Notes: generated from the letters alone by a model not told the origin. A stretch of DNA of 64,000 nt from Streptomyces sp. NBC_01707 (GCF_041438805.1 NZ_CP109190.1:2480001-2544000), one strand, 5' to 3'. Shown: positions 43,737 through 52,380, numbered from the stretch's first letter. A program made the numbers and translations.

Positions 43737-44480
43737 TCAGTGCTTGAGGATCTTGGACAGGAAGTCCTTGGCGCGGTCGCTCTCCGGGGCGGTGAAGAAC
43801 GCTTCCGGGGTGCGGTCCTCGACGATGCGGCCGTCCGCCATGAAGACCACGCGGTTGGCGGCGGATCTGGCGAACCCCATCTCGTGCGTGACGACGACCA
43901 TGGTCATGCCATCCCTGGCGAGCTGCTGCATGACCTCGAGCACCTCATTGATCATCTCCGGGTCGAGCGCCGAGGTCGGCTCGTCGAAGAGGAGGGCCTT
44001 GGGGTCCATGGCCAATGCGCGGGCGATGGCCACCCGCTGCTGCTGGCCGCCGGACAGCTGGGCGGGATACTTGTCGGCCTGCGAGGCGAGCCCGACCCGC
44101 TCCAGGAGCTCCCGGGACCGAGCGTCGGCTTCGTCCTTCTTGCGTCTGCGGACCTTGAGCTGGGCCAGCGAGACATTGGCCAGCACGGTCTTGTGCGCGA
44201 AGAGATTGAACGACTGGAAGACCATGCCGACTTCGGCGCGCAGCTGCGCGAGCCCCTTCCCTTCCTCCGGGAGGGGTCTGCCGTCGATCGCGATCCGACC
44301 CGACTCGATCGTCTCGAGCCTGTTGATGGTCCGGCAGAGCGTTGATTTACCGGAGCCGGAGGGGCCGATGACCACCACCACCTCCCCGCGGCCGACGGTG
44401 AGATTGATGTCCTGCAGTACGTGCAACGCTCCGTAGTACTTGTTGACGTCCCGCAGCTCGATCAACGGATCGACGGCCAT
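43737..44480 (-). CDS. gluA: Glutamate ABC transporter ATP-binding protein
   Basis: A 247-residue importer ATPase: Walker [10 protein letters not shown] at about 38-46, Q-loop M-V-F-Q-S-F-N-L-F, signature [16 protein letters not shown] near 143-158, Walker [13 protein letters not shown] and switch His in V-T-H-E-M-G. It belongs to the polar-amino-acid class and is the first gene of the operon. Confidence 0.93.
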   Translation of the reverse strand: MAVDPLIELRDVNKYYGALHVLQDINLTVGRGEVVVVIGPSGSGKSTLCRTINRLETIESGRIAIDGRPLPEEGKGLAQLRAEVGMVFQSFNLFAHKTVLANVSLAQLKVRRRKKDEADARSRELLERVGLASQADKYPAQLSGGQQQRVAIARALAMDPKALLFDEPTSALDPEMINEVLEVMQQLARDGMTMVVVTHEMGFARSAANRVVFMADGRIVEDRTPEAFFTAPESDRAKDFLSKILKH

Positions 44481-44495
44481 ACGCTGCCCTACCCA

Positions 44496-44540
44496 CTTAT
44501 CGCTGTGTCGAGGTCAGCGCAAACTATCCATCCCGATAAG
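44496..44540. promoter_or_regulatory. Inverted CTTATCG/CGATAAG pair before gluA
   Basis: CTTATCG (44496-44502) and CGATAAG (44534-44540) are reverse complements 31 bases apart in an AT-richer leader just before the gluA start. They could be regulator half-sites or part of a leader structure. Confidence 0.3.
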
Positions 44541-44602
44541 GGACTTCGCCCCCGACACGCATAAATAGGGCATAAGGCGTTTTATTTGGTTTTGGTGATC
44601 GA

Positions 44603-45043
44603 CTACCCTTCGGCCGACTCCGCGTACACCTGCGAGAGCTCGGGGCTGCCCGTCATCGCCCAGTCGAGCCCGGCCTCGACGACATCGATCTCCCGCCCGG
44701 AGGCGAGCCGCACCACGGGCTGACCGCTCGGCCAGATGTGCCAGGCAGCGCCCGGGACATTGCGTACGAGGACGGTGCCGAGATACAGCCCGGCGTCGTT
44801 GCCCAGCCAGGGCAGCTCCTCGGGGTCGTCGCGCCAGCGCGGCGGCAGCTGGTCGAGCGCCGTCAACGAGGCCGGGGTGTCGTCGAGTTCCAGCCCGCGC
44901 TGCCCCACTCGGACCCGCAGCAGCTCACACTCGGCGAGCAGCTCGGCGACGCCCTCCGGGTCGACCTCGACGGCGGCCGCGAGGCCCGCCCCGCGCGTAC
45001 CGTCGTGACGCTTACGCCAGTTGTCCAAGAAAGGGATGTTCAT
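44603..45043 (-). CDS. DUF6278-like hypothetical protein
   Basis: A 146-residue cytoplasmic protein. It opens with M-N-I-P-F-L-D-N-W-R-K-R, contains G-V-A-E-L-L-A-E-C-E-L-L-R and L-D-D-T-P-A-S-L-T-A-L-D-Q-L, and ends in W-L-G-N-D-A-G-L-Y-L-G-T-V and a short acidic tail. This matches, from memory, a streptomycete family labelled DUF6278 of unknown role. ATG 45043 is chosen because the conserved N-terminus begins there; the upstream open frame is low-complexity. Confidence 0.78.
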   Translation of the reverse strand: MNIPFLDNWRKRHDGTRGAGLAAAVEVDPEGVAELLAECELLRVRVGQRGLELDDTPASLTALDQLPPRWRDDPEELPWLGNDAGLYLGTVLVRNVPGAAWHIWPSGQPVVRLASGREIDVVEAGLDWAMTGSPELSQVYAESAEG

Positions 45044-45334
45044 ACCACTCAGGGTCGCATCCCGGCCGGGATACGCACCACAGGGCGCGCGGCCTGTCGT
45101 TCGAGGACTGAATCCGGCGCACGCACCCCGCCGTGCGCCGCCGCACGCGCCGTCCGCACGCCCCGCCCGGCGCTGAACGGGCGGGGTGCGGTCCGCGTCT
45201 TCGCAAGCAGCCAGCAAGCGGGACAATGACAGGAACCACCGTATCGGCGGCCACTGACAGCGCCGCCCTCCCGGGCTCCGGCCGGGCCGGGCCGGTTACG
45301 ATCCACCCCACGCCTACGCGACAGGGGGACCCGC

Positions 45335-45607
45335 ATGGCCGAGGACCACGACGGCATGGTCGTCTACTGGCGGCCCGGCTGCCCGTACTGCATGAAGCTG
45401 CGGCTACGGCTGCGGTTCAGCCGCCTCACCTACACCGAGGTGAACATCTGGCGGGACCCCGAGGCGGCGGCGTTCGTACGCTCGGTCGCCGACGGGAACG
45501 AGACCGTGCCCACGGTGTCCGTGGCCGGCCACTCCATGGTCAACCCCTCCAGGAGGCAGGTGCTGGCCGCGGTCCGGACCCACGCGCCGCACCTGGAGGC
45601 GTCGTAG
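45335..45607 (+). CDS. Mycoredoxin/glutaredoxin-family protein
   Basis: A 90-residue thioredoxin-fold protein with C-P-Y-C in W-R-P-G-C-P-Y-C-M-K-L-R (Cys18, Cys21), cis-Pro in T-V-P-T-V-S and a final helix. Actinobacterial relatives are mycoredoxins, which reduce mycothiol mixed disulfides on proteins in the cytoplasm. The motif C-P-Y-C is the classical glutaredoxin form. ATG 45335 follows AGGGGGAC. Confidence 0.88.
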   Translation: MAEDHDGMVVYWRPGCPYCMKLRLRLRFSRLTYTEVNIWRDPEAAAFVRSVADGNETVPTVSVAGHSMVNPSRRQVLAAVRTHAPHLEAS

Positions 45608-45639
45608 GTCCTGGAATCGCTCACCACCGCGTATCGGAC

Positions 45640-46070
45640 CGTGATGCCCGCCGAGCAGACCGCTGCGGCCACACTGCTGGAATCGGCACGTCAGGCAGCC
45701 GGTTTCCACTGGCCGGCCGGCGGCGACAAGCCGCTCCACGACCTCGCGGATCTGCTCGGTAGTCGCCGCGGCGACGTCGGCGCCGGGCGCCGGGCGGACC
45801 GCGTCCAGCACCGCGGTCCACGACGTTCGGCCCGTCTCCAACGCTGCCACGACCGAGTACGGCCAGCCGGGCACCATTTGGTGTTTGCCTTCACCCCGGC
45901 CCGAATGTGTGGCAAAAGGCCCGGTCAGCAAAGGTGCTGGCGTCCGGCCGCAGCCAGCACGATCCGGCCGTCCGCCGCCCTCGGCAGCGGCATCCCGGCC
46001 AGAGCCCGACGCAGTCGGCCGACATCGATCCGCCCCTGGTTGAGCCCGCCATACAGAGCTCCGTGACCAC
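45640..46070 (-). pseudogene. Transposase remnant (DDE family), frameshifted and truncated
   Basis: Reading the minus strand from about 46070: G-M-P-L-P-R-A-A-D-G-R-I-V-L-A, then in another frame A-S-T-F-A-D-R-A-F-C-H-T-F, then G-R-G-E-G-K-H-Q-M-V-P-G-W-P-Y-S-V-V-A-A-L-E-T-G-R-T-S-W and E-Q-I-R-E-V-V-E-R-L-V-A-A-G. These are consecutive pieces of a well-known streptomycete transposase family. At least two frame breaks and a small deletion lie near 45900-45960, and the catalytic part after about 45696 is missing. No terminal inverted repeats were found. The edges are approximate. Confidence 0.7.
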
Positions 46071-46205
46071 GTTGATCGTCAGAATCCTGAGCGTCGCGAT
46101 GGAGGTCCTCGCCGACTACGAGGGCGACGCGAAGAAGCCCGTCTTCTCGATCCTCATGGACACACGCCCAGCCTCGACTACGCGGAGGGCAAACTCCTCG
46201 GAAAA
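46071..46205 (+). other. Short coding-like scrap, unassigned
   Basis: The plus strand reads V-T-T-L-I-V-R-I-L-S-V-A-M-E-V-L-A-D-Y-E-G-D (45 or so residues before the frame runs into the repeat at 46209). It looks more protein-like than the flanks but has no start, no stop of its own and no known family. Possibly the end of a gene broken by the transposon. Confidence 0.25.
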
Positions 46206-46754
46206 TCAGGAAGAGGAAGAGGAAGAGGAAGAGGCTACCGAGTCGGTGAGCTCCGAGGGTGGTTCGACTCCGATTTCCTGGAGAAGTCCTGCTACGTCGC
46301 GGTCGAGCTGGACACCTACCTCGGCGACTTCCTGAATCCCGATGCCGCCGAAGACCGTGCTGGGCTGGTCGATCGTGAAGACCGCCATGTCAGAGTCATC
46401 GCCGCTGATCAGGATCCGCAGCGGCGCGTACAGCAGGGCCGTGTGGTCATGCTGGAACATTTTCTCCGCAGTCACATGATTGCCGAGCAGGTACTCGACG
46501 ACCTTGGTCCGGTGTCCTGCAGCCGCCATGAGCGGAGTGGCGTCAATGGTGTGGAAAATCAACAAGCCATTCGGCGCCTGGGCGGCGATAGCGGCCCGCA
46601 CGTCGTCCCAAGTGCCGCCCCTCTCGGTGATACGCACCGTGGCGGCGGCATCGAAGAGTGGGGCCGCCTGTTCGAAGCGGCGCCGGAACTCGTCGAATCC
46701 TATTCCTGTCGGAATGGAAAGGCGGGTCATGGTGTGCGGTGCAGTCAGGGTCAT
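46206..46754 (-). CDS. DUF302-family protein with poly-Ser tail
   Basis: A 182-residue protein. The core (about 10-165) fits the DUF302 family: F-D-E-F-R-R-R-F-E-Q-A-A-P, G-L-L-I-F-H-T-I-D, the K-V-V-E-Y-L-L-G-N-H segment, then H-D-H-T-A-L-L-Y-A-P-L-R and F-T-I-D-Q-P-S-T. Members are small cytoplasmic proteins of unknown role. The last residues are eight Ser encoded by a (TCTTCC)4 repeat just before the stop, next to a decayed transposase, so the natural C-terminus was probably replaced. ATG 46754 follows GGGGGAC. Confidence 0.8.
   Translation of the reverse strand: MTLTAPHTMTRLSIPTGIGFDEFRRRFEQAAPLFDAAATVRITERGGTWDDVRAAIAAQAPNGLLIFHTIDATPLMAAAGHRTKVVEYLLGNHVTAEKMFQHDHTALLYAPLRILISGDDSDMAVFTIDQPSTVFGGIGIQEVAEVGVQLDRDVAGLLQEIGVEPPSELTDSVASSSSSSSS
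46209..46232 (+). repeat. Four tandem GGAAGA hexamers
   Basis: Perfect hexamer repeat (TCTTCC on the coding strand) encoding the poly-Ser end of the DUF302 protein. Changes in copy number would keep the reading frame. Confidence 0.85.
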
Positions 46755-47044
46755 GGCGTCCCCCGATCTCGTCGTCAGTCCTTAACGCGGCTTCTCCCAC
46801 CCTACGGGCGGCCGACCTACCCGGCATGTCCTTGCAAGTTGGTAAGTGGGGGGACCGGCGGGCGGGCCCGTCGCCGTTGCGGGGGCGGCCCCTCATGCCC
46901 GGAAGGCGCTTCGTGGCCATGTATCCGCTGCCCTGCGCGCATGCTCCCTCGGAGGTGAGTGTGAGGGGGCTGGCGCGGCTCCCGGCCGACGCCCGGGCAT
47001 CCTCGCGATGGGCGCCGACGTGTTGTGGTTCCGATTCCCGGTTG
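46755..47044. other. Intergenic stretch, nothing recognised
   Basis: 290 bases between the DUF302 start and the amidase stop. No motif, hairpin or gene seen apart from the leader of the DUF302 gene. Confidence 0.4.
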
Positions 47045-48451
47045 TCAGAGGTCGGGGTGCTGGTCGCGCACGGGGCTGAGTGTCTCCAGGAGTGAGGCGA
47101 TGTGCAGGATCGTCGACTCCGCGTACGGGTTGGCCGCCAGCTGCACGCCGATGGGCATGCCGTCGCTGCTGGTTCCGAATCGCATCGACAGGGCCGGATG
47201 TCCCGTCAGGTTGAACGGGACGGTCGTGGACGAGACGTGGAAAGCGCCCATCGCCTGGCCGCCGAGGGTGAATTCCTCCAACTGGTGCTTGTGGGCGGGG
47301 ATCGTGGTGACCGGGAGCAGGAGGACGTCGTACTGGTGGAAGTACTCGGCGAAGCCGTCCCGGATCCGTTCGACGGCCTGTTCGGCCTGGACGAAGTCCT
47401 CTACCGATGTGTCGGGCAGGGTTTCCAGGAACTTCGTGTAGCTGAACATCTGGTCCTCATGCCCTGCGGTGACCTGCCGGAAGGCCGGTCGCACCTCCAT
47501 GACCATCAGTTTGTTCCAGAGTTCCAGGGGGTTGTCCCGCTCGAGAGCGGGGATGTTCACGGCGTCGACCTGGGCCCCCGCGTTCTGCAGGGCGTCGGCG
47601 GCGGCCCGCACGGTTGCCGCGACTTCCGGATCGGTCGGGCCGAGTCCCGAGTCGACCAGCCAGCCCACGCGCACCGGTCGGTCGGGGGTGGCGCCCAGGC
47701 CGGTGTCGAACTCGCGCGGGGTGGTGGCGAAGCCATCGGCGCCGTCAGGACCGGCCAACACCGAATAGGCCAGTGCGAGGTCGCGGATGCTGCGGGCCAT
47801 GGGGCCGACGTGCCAGTTACGGCGGGGTTCGCGTGGCCAGATGCCCGTCATCGGGATGCGCCCGTGCGTCGGCTTGAGGGACACGACACCCGTGTCGGCC
47901 GCCGGCCCGCGCACCGAGATGGACAGGTCGCTCGCGAGTCCGAGCGGCGACATCCCGGCCGCGATCGCCGCGGACTCCCCGCCGCTCGAACCGCCGGACG
48001 AGCGGTTGAGGTCCCAGGGGTTGTTTGTCCTGCCCGTCAGGAGATTGTCGGACTCGATCCAGAACGAAAACTCCGGAAGGTTGGTCTTGGCCAGGAGGAT
48101 TCCGCCGGCACGCTTCATCCGCGCTACGGCAGTGGCGTCCGTGTCCGGGGTCCGGCCCGCGAAGATCGGCGAACCGCGCTGGGTGAGCACCCCGGCGGTG
48201 TCGAACGAGTCCTTGGCGGTGAAGGGGACGCCGTGGAGCGGCCCCACCTCCCCGGCCGCCGCGAGTTCCTCGTCCGCTGCCCTCGCGGCCTCCAGCGCAC
48301 CGTCGGCGAGCGTGACGATGGCGTTGAGCCTCGGATTCGTAGCCTCGATGCGGTCGAGGTGCGCCTGCACCACCTCGGCGGAGGAGACCTTCCTGGTACG
48401 GATCAGCTCAGCGAGCTCGCTCGCGTCGGAGTGAATGAGATCGGTAGTCAT
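47045..48451 (-). CDS. Amidase signature family protein, variant loop
   Basis: A 468-residue amidase: Lys in F-T-A-K-D-S-F-D-T-A-G near 80, N-R-S-S-G-G-S-S-G-G-E-S-A-A near 150-163 and the nucleophile region A-S-D-L-S-I-S-V-R-G-P-A near 173-184. The usual G-S-D-x-G-G-S-x-R pattern is altered (Ser-Ile in place of Gly-Gly), but the Ser, Ser and Lys residues remain. ATG 48451 is preferred; a second in-frame ATG at 48466 lies on the edge of the TAGACCGGTCTA operator. Single gene, likely controlled by a TetR-type repressor coded elsewhere. Substrate unknown. Confidence 0.85.
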   Translation of the reverse strand: MTTDLIHSDASELAELIRTRKVSSAEVVQAHLDRIEATNPRLNAIVTLADGALEAARAADEELAAAGEVGPLHGVPFTAKDSFDTAGVLTQRGSPIFAGRTPDTDATAVARMKRAGGILLAKTNLPEFSFWIESDNLLTGRTNNPWDLNRSSGGSSGGESAAIAAGMSPLGLASDLSISVRGPAADTGVVSLKPTHGRIPMTGIWPREPRRNWHVGPMARSIRDLALAYSVLAGPDGADGFATTPREFDTGLGATPDRPVRVGWLVDSGLGPTDPEVAATVRAAADALQNAGAQVDAVNIPALERDNPLELWNKLMVMEVRPAFRQVTAGHEDQMFSYTKFLETLPDTSVEDFVQAEQAVERIRDGFAEYFHQYDVLLLPVTTIPAHKHQLEEFTLGGQAMGAFHVSSTTVPFNLTGHPALSMRFGTSSDGMPIGVQLAANPYAESTILHIASLLETLSPVRDQHPDL

Positions 48452-48673
48452 GATGAACCCATTCATAGACCGGTCTACTACTTGTTATGCCACCTTGATG
48501 CGGTGAACTCGTGCACGGATGCTGCTCGCCCGTCACGTATCCGAGGAGCAGGGCGGAGGCGCCGGTGACGGCTGCGGCGGTGCGGGTACGGCTGCGCATG
48601 GTCCCGCCAGGACTTTGCATGATCAGGGGGCCATTCTGCGCCAGTACCAGGCCGTTCGTCACCGGCCGACGGT
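48452..48673. other. Gap between amidase and exonuclease III genes
   Basis: It holds the amidase operator and promoter. On the minus strand a short frame near 48600 reads M-R-S-R-T-R-T-A-A-A-V-T-G-A-S-A-L-L-L-G-Y like the start of a signal peptide, but it runs into the amidase start and has no clear mature domain, so it is not called as a gene. Confidence 0.35.
48466..48477 (-). promoter_or_regulatory. TetR-type operator before amidase gene
   Basis: TAGACCGGTCTA is a perfect 12-bp palindrome, a form bound by several TetR-family repressors in actinobacteria. It lies 15 bases upstream of the amidase ATG at 48451, where bound repressor would block transcription. Confidence 0.55.
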
Positions 48674-49453
48674 TCACAGCTCCAGGTCGACGACCACCGG
48701 CGCGTGGTCGGACGCGCCCTTGCCCTTGCGCTCCTCGCGGTCCACGTAGCTGTCCTTGACCGCGACCGTGAACGGGGCGTTGCCGTAGACCAGGTCGATC
48801 CGCATGCCCTTGTTCTTCGGGAAGCGCAGCTCGCGGTAGTCCCAGAAGGTGTACGCACGGTCGTACTTGAGGGGGCGCGGCATGACGTCCGACAGACCCT
48901 CCTGGCGCAGTGTGGCGAGGGCGGCGCGCTCGGCGGGCGTGACATGGGTGGCGCCCTCGAACAGCGCCGGGTCCCAGACGTCCTCGTCGGTCGGAGCCAC
49001 ATTGAAATCGCCCAGCACCGCGAACGGCTGCGAGCCCGCGGCGTCCGCGGCGACCGCCTTCTGCAGGGCCTCGAACCAGCGCAGCTTGTACGCATAGTGC
49101 GGGTGCTCGATCTCGCGCCCGTTCGGCACGTACACCGACCAGAGGCGGACCGGGCCGCAGGTCGCGGAGATCGCGCGGGGCTCCTGCACGCCGTCGTAGT
49201 CGGGGCCGCCGGGCAGTCCCATGACGACGTCGGACAGGCCGACCCGGGAGACCAGCGCCACGCCGTTCCACCGGCCCGTGGCGTTGACCACGGACTCGTA
49301 GCCGAGCTCGCGCAGGGCGTCAGCCGGGAACTGCTCGGCCGTGCACTTGGTCTCCTGGATGCACAGCACGTCCGTGCCGGTGCTCTCCAGCCAGGCCAGC
49401 AGCCGCGGGAGGCGGGCGGTGATCGAATTGACGTTCCACGTGGCGATGCGCAT
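48674..49453 (-). CDS. xth: Exodeoxyribonuclease III
   Basis: A 259-residue AP endonuclease/3'-5' exonuclease for base excision repair. It has M-R-I-A-T-W-N-V-N-S-I-T-A-R at the start, catalytic Glu in C-I-Q-E-T-K-C (about 42), Y-V-P-N-G-R-E (about 109), Asp/Asn in G-D-F-N-V-A-P (about 150), and the final S-D-H-A-P-V-V-V-D-L. The ATG at 49453 gives the standard length; the upstream in-frame codons do not match the family. Confidence 0.93.
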   Translation of the reverse strand: MRIATWNVNSITARLPRLLAWLESTGTDVLCIQETKCTAEQFPADALRELGYESVVNATGRWNGVALVSRVGLSDVVMGLPGGPDYDGVQEPRAISATCGPVRLWSVYVPNGREIEHPHYAYKLRWFEALQKAVAADAAGSQPFAVLGDFNVAPTDEDVWDPALFEGATHVTPAERAALATLRQEGLSDVMPRPLKYDRAYTFWDYRELRFPKNKGMRIDLVYGNAPFTVAVKDSYVDREERKGKGASDHAPVVVDLEL

Positions 49454-49501
49454 ATACGTAAACCTAGCGGCTCCCACTGACAGTCGGCGGACCGGCGCCG
49501 G

Positions 49502-50158
49502 TCACAGACCGGTGGAGTCCCCGGGAGTCAGCCGGCCGTGGTCGGCGCCGCCGAGGCTGCCGATCTGCCGGTCGTAGATCGGGCGGGCGAGATCGGTGAG
49601 CAGCGCGTCGTGGATGTCGATCGCCCGGCGCGGTTTGACCTCGCGCACGTAGTCGATGACCTCGGAGATCTTGTTCCAGGGGGCCATCACCGGGAGCATC
49701 AGGGTGTCGACGGGGTGGTCGGGGACGGTGAGCGCATCCCCCGGGTGGAAGAGCGAACCGTCCACCAGGAAGCCGATGTTGGTGATCTGCGGGATGTCGG
49801 GGTGGATCACCGCGTGCAGTTCGCCGTGCACCTGCACGTCGAATCCCGCGGCGGTGAACGTGTCGCCGTGACCGACGGTGTGCACCCGGCCGGGGAAGGC
49901 CGCGGAGAGCTGTTCCGCGACGCTGCGCAGCGTCCAGATCTCCGCGGCCGGGTTTGCTTCCAGACCGGCCCGCAGCCGGCCCTCGTCGAAGTGGTCGGCG
50001 TGCTCGTGGGTCACGAGCATCGCGTCGGCGCCCAGGGCCGCGTCCTGCTCCGAGAAGCCGCCGGGGTCGATGACGAGCGTCCGCCCGTCCTTCTCCAGCC
50101 GGATGCAGGAGTGCGACTTCTTGGTCAGGGTCAGGTGCACAGGGTTCGCAGCGTTCAT
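49502..50158 (-). CDS. MBL-fold metallo-hydrolase, UPF0173-like
   Basis: A 218-residue metallo-beta-lactamase-fold protein. Zinc ligands are visible in T-H-E-H-A-D-H-F (about 51-58), H-G-E-L-H-A-V-I-H near 111-119, F-H-P-G-D-A-L near 137-143 and the C-terminal D-I-H-D-A-L near 186. This is the small family of YtkL-like hydrolases of unknown substrate. ATG 50158 has AGGA 8 bases upstream; a second ATG at 50167 lies in that ribosome site and is less likely. The PcaL-like gene ends 4 bases upstream. Confidence 0.85.
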   Translation of the reverse strand: MNAANPVHLTLTKKSHSCIRLEKDGRTLVIDPGGFSEQDAALGADAMLVTHEHADHFDEGRLRAGLEANPAAEIWTLRSVAEQLSAAFPGRVHTVGHGDTFTAAGFDVQVHGELHAVIHPDIPQITNIGFLVDGSLFHPGDALTVPDHPVDTLMLPVMAPWNKISEVIDYVREVKPRRAIDIHDALLTDLARPIYDRQIGSLGGADHGRLTPGDSTGL

Positions 50159-50171
50159 GAGGCTCATCCTG

Positions 50172-51734
50172 CTACGGCCGGGGCGTGGTTTCCTCCTGAA
50201 TCACCGACTGGGCGATGGTGAAGGCGGCGCCCGCGGCCGGTATGCCGCAGTACACGGCGGTCTGCAGCAATACCTCCTTGATCTCGGCCGGGGTCAGGCC
50301 GTTGCGCAGGGCGGCCCTGATATGCGGGGCCAGGCCCTCCAGATGGCCGGAGGTGACCAGTGCGGTGAGCGTGACGCAGCTGCGGGTACGGCGGTCCAGG
50401 CCCTCCCGGGTCCAGGTCTCACCCCAGGCGTAGCGCGTGACGAGCTCCTGGAACTCGCCGGTGAAGTCGTCGGACCCGGCCATGACCCGGTCGACGTGGG
50501 CGTCCCCGAGCACTTCGCGGCGGACCTTCATCCCCGGGTCGTACGGGTCCGGGCGGCCGGAGGTCACGCCGTCGGGCCCTGCCGTGGCGGGGGCGATCTC
50601 CGCGATGGGCAGGACGGGGGCGGAGAGCGTGGCGCCGGTGCCCGGGACGGGGATGGCGGCCAGGGTGTCCTGCCAGCTGGTGGAGAAATGGGTGAGGAGC
50701 AGATCGGTGACGGCTCCGGGCTGCTCGACGGGGGCCAGGTGCGAGGCGCCGGGGACGAGCGCGAGCCGGGCGTCCGGTATGCCCGCGACCAGGGTGCGGG
50801 CCTCGGCCGGCCCGGTGACATGGTCCTCGGCGCCGACCAGGACGAGGGTCGGAACGCTGATGCGGCCGAGTTCGGGACGGATGTCGAAAGCGGCGAGAGC
50901 TTCGCAGGCCGCGATGTAGCAGCCGGGGTCGGTGGTGCGGACCATCTGGACGGCCCACTCGACGATGGCGGGCTGGGCGGCGGCGAAGCCGTGCGTGAAC
51001 CACTGGTCCGGCGCGCTGCGGGCCATCGGCTCCAGGCCGTTGGTGCGGACGATCACGCCGCGCTGCCGGAACTCGTCCGCACTGCCGAACCGGGGCGAGG
51101 CGGCGACCAGGGCCAGCGCGGCGACCCGGTGCGGGTGGCGCAGGGCGAGGTCGGCGCCGATCGCGCCGCCGATGGAGCAACCCGCGTACCCGAAGCGCTG
51201 GACGCCGAGGCCGTCGAGGGTGGCCAGCAGCCGGTCGGACAGTTCACCGACGGCGGTGGCGGGGTGGGCCGGGGCACCGCCGTGGCCGGGCAGGTCGAAG
51301 CGGAGGACCCGCCAGTGCTGGGAGAGCTCCGGTATCTGGCGGTCCCACATGTGCCAGGTGGTGCCGAGCGAGGGGCCGATGACGAGGACGGGAGCATCCT
51401 GCGGGCCGTCGAACCGGTACTGCAGGGTGTGCATCGGCAGCGCGCGGGATCCCTGCGGGATCGGCCGGGGCTGGGCGGACGGCGCCGGCTGCGGGGGCAC
51501 GGGCTGGGCAGGCTGCACCGGTTGTGCGTGCGACGGCTGCGGCGGTACCTGCCCGGTCTGCACGGCCGACAGCGGCGGCACCGGCTGCAGGGTGTGCGCG
51601 GGCTGCGCTGCCTGCGGCCCCGGGAACGGCTCCAGCGTCTGCGGGCCCTGGAACTGCTGCGCCGCAGGTACGGACTGCGCGCCCGGGAACGGCTGCGCGG
51701 GCTGCGGGGTCTTCGTCTCACTCACATCGCTCAC
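50172..51734 (-). CDS. 3-oxoadipate enol-lactonase/4-carboxymuconolactone decarboxylase fusion
   Basis: A 520-residue fusion of PcaL type. Residues of about 100-355 form an alpha/beta-hydrolase (L-P-G-H-G-G, nucleophile Ser in G-C-S-I-G-G, and H-L-A-P-V-E near the His), and about 395-515 a carboxymuconolactone decarboxylase domain with R-R-E-V-L-G-D-A-H-V-D-R and T-L-T-A-L-V-T-S-G-H. Such fusions do the last ring-fission steps of the protocatechuate branch. Unusually, the first 95 residues are a Gln/Pro-rich low-complexity tail, and no other pca genes are nearby, so it may be a paralog with another use. ATG 51734 is near a clear gap; a later start near the hydrolase is possible. Confidence 0.82.
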   Translation of the reverse strand: MSDVSETKTPQPAQPFPGAQSVPAAQQFQGPQTLEPFPGPQAAQPAHTLQPVPPLSAVQTGQVPPQPSHAQPVQPAQPVPPQPAPSAQPRPIPQGSRALPMHTLQYRFDGPQDAPVLVIGPSLGTTWHMWDRQIPELSQHWRVLRFDLPGHGGAPAHPATAVGELSDRLLATLDGLGVQRFGYAGCSIGGAIGADLALRHPHRVAALALVAASPRFGSADEFRQRGVIVRTNGLEPMARSAPDQWFTHGFAAAQPAIVEWAVQMVRTTDPGCYIAACEALAAFDIRPELGRISVPTLVLVGAEDHVTGPAEARTLVAGIPDARLALVPGASHLAPVEQPGAVTDLLLTHFSTSWQDTLAAIPVPGTGATLSAPVLPIAEIAPATAGPDGVTSGRPDPYDPGMKVRREVLGDAHVDRVMAGSDDFTGEFQELVTRYAWGETWTREGLDRRTRSCVTLTALVTSGHLEGLAPHIRAALRNGLTPAEIKEVLLQTAVYCGIPAAGAAFTIAQSVIQEETTPRP

Positions 51735-51770
51735 TCGCTCCAGGTTAGTGAGCGGTCGGTCGGCCTCCGG

Positions 51771-52367
51771 TCAGGGGGTCGCCGCGGATACGACATATAC
51801 GACAGGAGATGCCGGATCGGTCATGTCGACGGTGATGTCCTGGGTGGGGCGCGGGTCCTTGTTGGTGTGGGTGGTACCCGCCCAGTCGACACCATGGCCG
51901 AAGTACCAGCCCGCGATCTTGGTGTCGCGGGCGCCGACGGTGACGTCGCCGTCGGTCAGGGCCGCGCGACCGGAGCCCAGACGGGACAGGAAGCGGTCGA
52001 GCCCGGCGGACGACGTACGGAACTGCACGTACATCCGGCTGGCCTTCCAGTTGTTCGTCTCGTAGTACTGGACGTCCACCGCGTCGCCGGGGATCGGCAC
52101 CTCGAAGATCCGGCGCTGCATCCGGGACGGCCAGCCCTCGCGAAGCCCCTGCGCGGAGGCCTCGGCCTCCTTGTCCTGCCCGGAGCGGCGGCTCTGCCCG
52201 GCGGAGATCAGCAGATAGCCGGCCGGGACGCCGATCAGCAGGACGATGATGGTCGCCGTGATCAGGCGCCGCCGGATCATCCGGCGCCGGTCCTCCGGGG
52301 GCCGTCCGCCGCCCTCGTCGGGCGGCGAGGACTGGCGCGGCAGGACGGGATGCTCTGCTGTGGTCAT
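51771..52367 (-). CDS. Single-pass membrane protein of unknown function
   Basis: A 198-residue protein: a Pro/Arg-rich cytoplasmic start, one hydrophobic helix (about 35-55), then an extracytoplasmic domain with V-D-V-Q-Y-Y-E-T-N-N-W-K-A-S-R-M-Y-V-Q-F and W-Y-F-G-H-G-V-D-W-A-G. No family recognised. It begins 13 bases after the ROK gene stop and may be co-transcribed with it. Streptomyces genomes often have such a gene beside glucokinase-type genes. Confidence 0.75.
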   Translation of the reverse strand: MTTAEHPVLPRQSSPPDEGGGRPPEDRRRMIRRRLITATIIVLLIGVPAGYLLISAGQSRRSGQDKEAEASAQGLREGWPSRMQRRIFEVPIPGDAVDVQYYETNNWKASRMYVQFRTSSAGLDRFLSRLGSGRAALTDGDVTVGARDTKIAGWYFGHGVDWAGTTHTNKDPRPTQDITVDMTDPASPVVYVVSAATP

Positions 52368-52380
52368 GTTCTGCGGGCCC

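Noticed and set aside
47102..48568. Plus-strand frame opposite the second amidase
   Set aside because: Shadow of a well-supported gene; no start signal or motif.
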